Assembly (NCBI GenBank): GCA_017537345.1
Contig: JAFYKY010000010.1
Span: forward strand, 1 to 64,000
Reading direction: 5' to 3'
From: Clostridia bacterium
GTDB taxonomy: Bacteria > Bacillota > Clostridia > Oscillospirales > CAG-382
Length of the DNA stretch: 64,000 nucleotides
The notes below the pieces were generated by a model. It saw nothing but the letters and a program-made list of their open reading frames with translations. It was not told the DNA's origin and made no database searches. The position numbers were made by a program, and so were the translations under genes. This document shows, piece by piece, positions 58,995 to 64,000 of this stretch (position 1 is the stretch's first letter; the number at the start of each line of letters is the position of its first letter).

Positions 58995-59483
58995 ATGAAA
59001 CAAAAAGCCATTACCCTTATTCTGTGCATACTGTGTGTTTTTTCTTTTACGGCTTGCGGATATAACAATATTATGTATAAGCACTTGAGCAACATTGATA
59101 ATTACAAATCTTACACCGCCGTAATAGATCAAATATACGTTGTGGATAAAGACAGTAACCGCGCTGTTAAATACAATAAGAATATACACGGCAGCAAATA
59201 TTTGAAAGACATCGTATATATTGACATTTTACCCGAAGGCATCGGGTACTCTGTTCGTGTTGAGATTATACCCCAAAACAGCCAAATCCTTTTTGATAAC
59301 GGCTTTTTCGACATTGTTGAAGAAGGAATTACTATAAACGTACAAACATCTCTTTGGATATATATGGACGGTGAGTTCAATTTTATCATTGGTTTGAGTT
59401 ACGATGACGTTCAGTACTTAAACAGCGAGGATGGCTTGGATAATATTATTAAAATGATGGATGCTGACAGAAGCTTCTTTTAA
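58995..59483 (+). CDS. Hypothetical lipoprotein
   Basis: 162 residues. Signal MKQKAITLILCILCVFSFTA ends at Cys21 (lipobox FTAC), so a membrane-anchored lipoprotein. The mature part is a small alpha/beta domain (YTAVIDQIYVVDKDSNRAVK, INVQTSLWIYMDGEFNFIIG) without a recognised family. GGAAAGGAGCACGAA precedes the ATG, 15 bases after the fusion gene, so probably cotranscribed. Confidence 0.75.
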   Translation: MKQKAITLILCILCVFSFTACGYNNIMYKHLSNIDNYKSYTAVIDQIYVVDKDSNRAVKYNKNIHGSKYLKDIVYIDILPEGIGYSVRVEIIPQNSQILFDNGFFDIVEEGITINVQTSLWIYMDGEFNFIIGLSYDDVQYLNSEDGLDNIIKMMDADRSFF

Positions 59484-59513
59484 AAACAGTTTATTAATAG
59501 AGAGGAACACGAT

Positions 59514-60713
59514 ATGCAATCTCTTAAATATTTATACCGTATAGGAAGCGGGCCGTCCTCTTCCCACACTATGGGGCCGATTTCTGCGGCGGTGCGGTTT
59601 TGCGCCGAAAATCCCGATGCGGATGAATACAAGGTGGTGCTTTTCGGTTCGCTGGCAAAGACGGGAAAAGGACACATGACAGACACCGCGCTGGCGCGTG
59701 TTTTTGAGGGCAAGAAGTTTACCATTGAATTTGATAAAGATACCCCTACCGATTACCACCCGAACACTATGGATTTTTATGCCTTAAAGGGCGGAAATAC
59801 CGTAAAAGCCCGTTTTTACAGTATCGGCGGCGGGGAGATATTGGCAGAGGGCGAAAGCGCAAGCGAGCACGCAGAGGTGTATCCCCTTAATTCGTTTACG
59901 GAAATTTCCGCGTACTGCCGCGAAAGAGAGATGCGGCTGTGGCAATACGTAGAGGAACGGGAAGGAAAAGAAATATGGGATTACCTGCAGGAAGTATGGA
60001 CGGTGATGCAGGATGCCATAAAGCGGGGTATTCAAGCCGAGGGCACCTTGCACGGCGGTCTGGGCTTGCAGAGAAAAGCCAGATATCTGTTCCGCCAGAA
60101 GCATATTGACGAAAGCGAAGAAACCAAAACCAACCGCCTTATATGCTCTTACGCTTACGCGGTAAGCGAGGAAAACGCAGACGGCGGGCTTATAGTCACC
60201 GCCCCCACCTGCGGCGCCTGCGGAGTTTTGCCCGCGGTGCTTAAATACCTGCAGGTAAAGCGGAATTTTACGGACGAGCAGATACTTCACGGTCTTGCGG
60301 CGGCAAGTATTGTGGGAAATCTTATAAAAACCAACGCATCCATAAGCGGCGCGGAGTGCGGATGTCAGGCAGAGATAGGCACCGCCTGCGCTATGGCGGC
60401 GGCTGCGGCGGCGGAATTGTACGAATTGGATCTGGACCAGATAGAGTACGCGGCGGAAATGTCTATAGAGCATCATCTGGGACTCACCTGCGACCCTATT
60501 GCGGGGCTCGTGCAGATACCCTGTATCGAGCGAAACGCCATTGCGGCGATGCGGGCGCTTAACGCAGTTAATCTTGCAGATTTCCTTGCGGATTCAAGGC
60601 TTATAAGCTTTGATATGATAGTGGAAACTATGTACGAAACGGGAAAAGACCTTAAGGTGATCTACCGCGAAACCGCAGAGGGCGGTATGGCGAAAAAGTT
60701 TATTACAGAGTAA
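59514..60713 (+). CDS. sdaA: L-serine ammonia-lyase, iron-sulfur type, single chain
   Basis: 399 residues combining beta and alpha parts of the oxygen-labile L-serine dehydratase that makes pyruvate and ammonia. The N-terminal [20 protein letters not shown] is the beta signature; the alpha part has [36 protein letters not shown] and [20 protein letters not shown] with the cluster cysteines. It is shorter than E. coli SdaA (about 454). GAGAGGAACACGAT precedes the ATG. The SGNH gene follows after 20 bases. Confidence 0.93.
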   Translation: MQSLKYLYRIGSGPSSSHTMGPISAAVRFCAENPDADEYKVVLFGSLAKTGKGHMTDTALARVFEGKKFTIEFDKDTPTDYHPNTMDFYALKGGNTVKARFYSIGGGEILAEGESASEHAEVYPLNSFTEISAYCREREMRLWQYVEEREGKEIWDYLQEVWTVMQDAIKRGIQAEGTLHGGLGLQRKARYLFRQKHIDESEETKTNRLICSYAYAVSEENADGGLIVTAPTCGACGVLPAVLKYLQVKRNFTDEQILHGLAAASIVGNLIKTNASISGAECGCQAEIGTACAMAAAAAAELYELDLDQIEYAAEMSIEHHLGLTCDPIAGLVQIPCIERNAIAAMRALNAVNLADFLADSRLISFDMIVETMYETGKDLKVIYRETAEGGMAKKFITE

Positions 60714-60733
60714 AAAACCAAGGAGTTTTCGGC

Positions 60734-61387
60734 GTGAATATATTGTTTATCGGAAACAGCTATACATACGTAAACGACGTGCCCTCGCTTTTTGATAAGT
60801 TGGCAAAAGAAAACGGGAAAAACATCACCGTTGATTCGGTTACAAAGGGCGCAAGAAAGCTATATGAAAATCTTGACCCCGCAGACGAAAAACACGGCGA
60901 AATAATATCTTTAACCGCCCAAAAGGAATACGACGTGCTTATTCTGCAGGAGCAAAGCTACCTGGGAATAACCGATTACCAAAGCTTTGAAAAAGGCGTT
61001 CTGGGTTTAAACAAGCTTGTTTCCCCAAAAAGAACGGTGCTTTACGCCACCTGGGGCAGGAAAGAAGGGTGCCCTTTGCTTCAGACCCTCGGGCTTACCT
61101 CCGAAGGAATGTGCGCGGCTTTGGAAAACGCCTATAAAAGCGCCGCAAAGCTGATTAACGCCGATATTTCTCCCGTAGGAAGATGCTTTAACGAAATAAC
61201 CAAGCAGTACGGAGATATCGAGCTTTACAGTCCCGATCTTTCACATCAATCCTATATCGGAAGCTGTGTGGCGGCTGTCTGCCATTACAAAACCGTTTTC
61301 GGCGAAATGCCCGTTTTACACAAAAGCCTGCAGCTTGAAACGGACGTATACCAAAAAATATCCTGTATTATAAAGGAAACCTTATGA
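60734..61387 (+). CDS. SGNH-hydrolase-like protein
   Basis: 217 residues. NILFIGNSYTYVNDVP is the nucleophile block, VLILQEQSYLG the third block and YSPDLSHQSYIGSCVAA the D-x-x-H-type block. No signal peptide, so cytoplasmic. It starts with GTG at 60734 after AAGGAG and overlaps yitT by ATGA. Related in its core to the protein at 44048-45271, which adds a membrane anchor. Substrate unknown. Confidence 0.75.
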   Translation: MNILFIGNSYTYVNDVPSLFDKLAKENGKNITVDSVTKGARKLYENLDPADEKHGEIISLTAQKEYDVLILQEQSYLGITDYQSFEKGVLGLNKLVSPKRTVLYATWGRKEGCPLLQTLGLTSEGMCAALENAYKSAAKLINADISPVGRCFNEITKQYGDIELYSPDLSHQSYIGSCVAAVCHYKTVFGEMPVLHKSLQLETDVYQKISCIIKETL

Positions 61388-62271
61388 ACAACAAAAAAGG
61401 CATAAAACAAATTCTTTTTGACCTGCTGTGCGTGCTTGCGGCAGGAATTATAGTGGGCAGCGCCTATTACTTTTTCCAGAACAGCAACGGGTTTGCCCCC
61501 GGCGGTGTAGGCGGTCTTGCCACTATGACCTATCATTTTCTCGATTACAAGGTAAGCTGGTCGCTTCTTATGGTAGCGTTCAATCTGCCTATATTCGTAT
61601 TGGTAAGCGTGATAATAGACAAAAAATTAGGCGGTATGCTTACGCTATATCTGCTGGTGCAATCCTTAACACCCCAGTTATATACCCTTCTGGGCGCTAA
61701 CCCCTATTCCCTTGCAACAAGCGGAGAGGATTTTAATATTGTTTTCGCAAGTATCGCCACCGGCGTTATTTCCGGTTTTGGGTTTTCTATGATGCTTCGC
61801 CGTTTCGGCGCAAGCGGCGGCACATACGGAATTTCCGCTTTGATAAAGCACTTCAAGCCGGAGCAAAATATCGCCTACGTTTCCTTTGTTATGGACGCTT
61901 CCGTGGTGGCGATCGCGTTTTTCGTATACGGAATGAAGGTCACCCCCGTAATATGTACCCTGCTCAACCTGTTTATTGCAAACATTATCGTTGACCACGG
62001 ATTAAGCGGTATCAAAAACGGTTATAAATTCGAGATCGTTACCGCCAGACCGGAAGAGTTGGCTCAAGAGCTTATAACAAAACTGCACCGCGGCGTTACA
62101 GAAGTGCAGGTTCGCGGAATCTATTCGGATACGGACAAATATATGCTGGTGTGCATAGTTAATAAACGGCAGATCGGCGAAGTGATGCGTATTATAAAAA
62201 ACCACCCCGATACCTTCGCAAGCTTTTCGAAGGTAAACGAGGTGTTCGGCAATTTCAAACAGCAAGTGTAA
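61384..62271 (+). CDS. YitT family membrane protein
   Basis: 295 residues: five or six membrane helices of the DUF161 repeat (GFAPGGVGGLATMTYHF near residue 37, FGASGGTYGISALIKHFKP) followed by a C-terminal DUF2179 ligand-binding domain (VTARPEELAQELITKLHRGV, TEVQVRGIYSDTDKYMLVCI). Function unknown; possibly a small-molecule or ion transporter. The start overlaps the SGNH stop. Confidence 0.88.
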   Translation: MNNKKGIKQILFDLLCVLAAGIIVGSAYYFFQNSNGFAPGGVGGLATMTYHFLDYKVSWSLLMVAFNLPIFVLVSVIIDKKLGGMLTLYLLVQSLTPQLYTLLGANPYSLATSGEDFNIVFASIATGVISGFGFSMMLRRFGASGGTYGISALIKHFKPEQNIAYVSFVMDASVVAIAFFVYGMKVTPVICTLLNLFIANIIVDHGLSGIKNGYKFEIVTARPEELAQELITKLHRGVTEVQVRGIYSDTDKYMLVCIVNKRQIGEVMRIIKNHPDTFASFSKVNEVFGNFKQQV

Positions 62272-62282
62272 ATAATCAAAGT

Positions 62283-62317
62283 AAAAAACCTGAAGGAAAT
62301 ATTCCTTCAGGTTTTTG
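62283..62317. terminator. Terminator between convergent genes
   Basis: AAAAACCTGAAGGAA-ATA-TTCCTTCAGGTTTTT, T runs on both strands. Confidence 0.92.
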
Positions 62318-62319
62318 TG

Positions 62320-62919
62320 TTATGATTGTTTTAAATTGCCGTTTGAATCTACATCAACGCCCCAAGCATACGTTACTGCGCCATTGGGTTCTGCTTGAAC
62401 CGCTTCCGCAATAAACGTAATTACAGGGTGATATGTAAAATCAACTCCGTTAACGTCTTTCGTAACAGCATTTAATTGGATGCCGTCAAACGTTCCTCCA
62501 AGTTTAAGCAATTCCGATGTTGATGCTCCCACGTTTACCGCAGATTTATAATAAAACGTTTTTTCTGCGGCATCATAAAACCATTTTTCGGTATCATACG
62601 TCCATTTGGTGCCGAATTCGATTTCAGGACCGCCTTCTTCACGAACGACGATGTTACCTTTACTATCCTGCCAGTAAGCAACTACTCTCAAACGGATATA
62701 CGTTTTTATATTACTTTTGTTTTCTACTTTTATTGAAGTTTTCTTATTATCTTCAAAGATTTCGATAACTTCGCAATCTACATTTGCGGGTACGAATACG
62801 TTTGTTATATCCGAACTTTCTCTGAGCATATATGCCATTACAGCCGAAACAGATACAAAAATAACTATTGCGGAAATAATGAGCACAATATACAGAATAG
62901 GAATTTTAGGTTTTTTCAT
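62320..62919 (-). CDS. TasA/SipW-substrate-like secreted protein
   Basis: 199 residues. The N-terminal hydrophobic helix (PILYIVLIISAIVIFVSVSAV, from about residue 7) is a signal or anchor. The mature part opens DITNVFVPANVDCEVIEIF and has KVENKSNIKTYIRLRVVAYW, the 'VKNxGxxxxYIRxxVxxxW' pattern of SipW-processed fibre and pilin-like exported proteins of Gram-positives. It may form fibres or be a surface component. It follows the truncated surface protein gene by 21 bases with AAAAGGT as ribosome site. Confidence 0.65.
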   Translation of the reverse strand: MKKPKIPILYIVLIISAIVIFVSVSAVMAYMLRESSDITNVFVPANVDCEVIEIFEDNKKTSIKVENKSNIKTYIRLRVVAYWQDSKGNIVVREEGGPEIEFGTKWTYDTEKWFYDAAEKTFYYKSAVNVGASTSELLKLGGTFDGIQLNAVTKDVNGVDFTYHPVITFIAEAVQAEPNGAVTYAWGVDVDSNGNLKQS

Positions 62920-62940
62920 TTAAATTTTACCTTTTAAAAT

Positions 62941-64000
62941 CTAATTAAATACGTTCTCTTTTTCGGGACTTAGTCCGTTAAGCCATTTGTTTTTGTTAAT
63001 ATCGGAATTGAAATCGAAGACCAGATGCAGTTTATCATTACTGTTGGCATCTTCTTTCACAGCACCGGGGTGACGCCAGCTCCAATCTTCTATTTCGGTA
63101 ACAGTATAGGTTTTCTGAAGGGGAACTTCAAGAATTTCTACACTACCTTTTCCGTTTTCGTCACACTGAAGCGAAACGTACATATCCACATTACCGTCGG
63201 TGCTTTTGATATGATAAACAAAAGTCTGTTCCGGATTAGCGTTTTCACGGTTAATGGTAATGGAACCGGTTTCAAACTTTGCATAGAAGGTTACAGATTC
63301 TGCATTTATAATGTTTGCATTGGGTTTAAAAATACCGGTTTCTTTATCCCAAACACCGTCTGCTGCGGTTACAGGATCGGTACAAGCTTCATCTTTATAC
63401 CAGCCAACAAAGGTTGCACCTGCACCTGCGTGAGTTTCGCATCCAATGGCTTTGCCGGAATAAAATGCCAATGTTTCGGAAGGCATATCCTCAAACGCAG
63501 CACCCGTTTGATTTAGCTTTATCTTTCCGTTACCAACACCTTGGTAATATATAACGGTTTCTTTTTCGCGGTAGGTGTTGATAACCACAACGTCGGCAAT
63601 TTTAACTTTATCCTTAAGCTCGAATACAGGTGATAACAAATCCTTTCCGCTGCCAACCTCGATTTCGAGGTATGATGCTTCTTTCAATTCATCCCATTTC
63701 TGGCCTGCTTCATACAGCTGCACTTGGAACTTAACACTGTCAAGCTCAAGACCGGGAATAGCTGTGTTTCCCATTTCTTGTACTTGATACGTATGCCCCA
63801 ATTCAGGGTTCTGACCAAGAGCAACAAAAGCTTTATAATTACCGGAAGGATCACGCTGGGTGATATATGTATAACCTAATTCGCTATAATCATAACCTGT
63901 AGTATCGGTAGAATAAAGCTTGAACTCAGATTTATATCCCATATAAGGATCAGTAGTTATTAAAAGGTTCATAAGATTAAGCTTTTGCTCTTCTGTAAGC
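62941..64000 (-). CDS. Large surface protein, cut by the right window edge
   Basis: The frame is open from base 64000 to a stop at 62941 (353 codons). Its start lies outside the window; the internal ATG at 63972 is preceded by in-frame coding sequence (LTEEQKLNL). The C-terminal part contains a Listeria-Bacteroides (InlB B-type) repeat, GATFVGWYKDEACTDPV through AESVTFYAKFE, and beta-rich segments with TYTVTEIEDWSWRHPGA like pilin-type Cna-B domains (repeated TYQVQEMG and TYTVTEIE). No LPxTG motif precedes the C-terminal ENVFN. Probably an extracellular adhesin or matrix protein, cotranscribed with the TasA-like gene. Confidence 0.7.
   Translation of the reverse strand, partial: LTEEQKLNLMNLLITTDPYMGYKSEFKLYSTDTTGYDYSELGYTYITQRDPSGNYKAFVALGQNPELGHTYQVQEMGNTAIPGLELDSVKFQVQLYEAGQKWDELKEASYLEIEVGSGKDLLSPVFELKDKVKIADVVVINTYREKETVIYYQGVGNGKIKLNQTGAAFEDMPSETLAFYSGKAIGCETHAGAGATFVGWYKDEACTDPVTAADGVWDKETGIFKPNANIINAESVTFYAKFETGSITINRENANPEQTFVYHIKSTDGNVDMYVSLQCDENGKGSVEILEVPLQKTYTVTEIEDWSWRHPGAVKEDANSNDKLHLVFDFNSDINKNKWLNGLSPEKENVFN

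Noticed and set aside
62941..63972. A complete 343-residue gene starting at ATG 63972
   Set aside because: The frame continues upstream without a stop to the window edge and there is no ribosome site at 63972, so the gene is truncated by the window.

Overview
The window looks like a chromosomal segment of a strictly anaerobic, low-to-mid GC Bacillota bacterium of class Clostridia, probably a gut lineage near Oscillospirales. Evidence: diaminopimelate-type metabolism (lysA, MurE-like ligase), formate-THF ligase, Rnf-type subunits, an oxygen-sensitive serine dehydratase, DUF4364 and DUF378 proteins, a dockerin-tagged CotH lipoprotein, consensus TTGACA-17-TATAAT promoters and strong GGAGG ribosome sites. 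The taxon is inferred from gene content only.

Layout. 1-2.6 kb: an edge-truncated DUF4304-like gene, a SulP anion transporter and tRNA-Leu. 2.7-6.3 kb: an AT-richer accessory island right after the tRNA, with a four-helix-bundle protein, a GNAT/Fic chimeric remnant, a zinc-ribbon protein, an EcoRI-type adenine methylase and a DUF262-HNH nuclease. 6.4-12.7 kb: M13 peptidase, an HTH-orotate phosphoribosyltransferase-like fusion followed by pyrF, a serine hydrolase and a sialidase-like protein. 12.7-13.9 kb: a 1.2 kb stretch without an intact gene that holds hairpin repeats, a decayed gene with an intact promoter and a multi-hairpin array. 13.9-19.4 kb: HAD hydrolase, lysA, a membrane protein, an HTH regulator pair and an M20 amidohydrolase. 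19.7-24.5 kb: a complete branched-chain amino acid ABC operon (livKHMGF, minus strand).

24.8-39 kb: a ten-gene purine operon, purE-purF-purM-purN-purO-purB-AICAR transformylase-purD-purL-fhs, behind a ZTP riboswitch whose 3' end is part of a terminator. IMP formation uses a free-standing AICAR transformylase plus an archaeal-type IMP cyclohydrolase instead of bifunctional PurH, with fhs supplying formyl-THF. The PurF homologue lacks the N-terminal catalytic cysteine.

39-64 kb: sugar isomerase-like protein, HD nucleotidase, MurE-like ligase, trmB, DUF378, Mrp, an SGNH protein, tRNA-Val, then a second four-helix-bundle gene bracketed by two hairpin arrays. Next come a small-membrane-protein/binding-protein operon, a solute-binding protein with a CotH-dockerin lipoprotein, nth, DUF4364, an Rnf-like trio (C, D, probable A/E), rlmD, another hairpin array, a DUF4304 fusion protein, a lipoprotein, serine dehydratase, a second SGNH protein, YitT, and at the right edge a TasA-like protein with a truncated surface protein.

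The most unusual signal is a class of intergenic multi-hairpin arrays at four places (about 13.4, 45.5, 46.5 and 57.4 kb). Each consists of short unrelated palindromes separated by a constant linker. The linker runs in one orientation in the first half and as its reverse complement in the second half, with near-equal copy numbers, so the whole array can fold into a large branched cruciform or RNA. Two of them flank a four-helix-bundle gene just downstream of a tRNA. The HTH-OPRT fusion with a degenerate catalytic loop is the second main candidate for something new.
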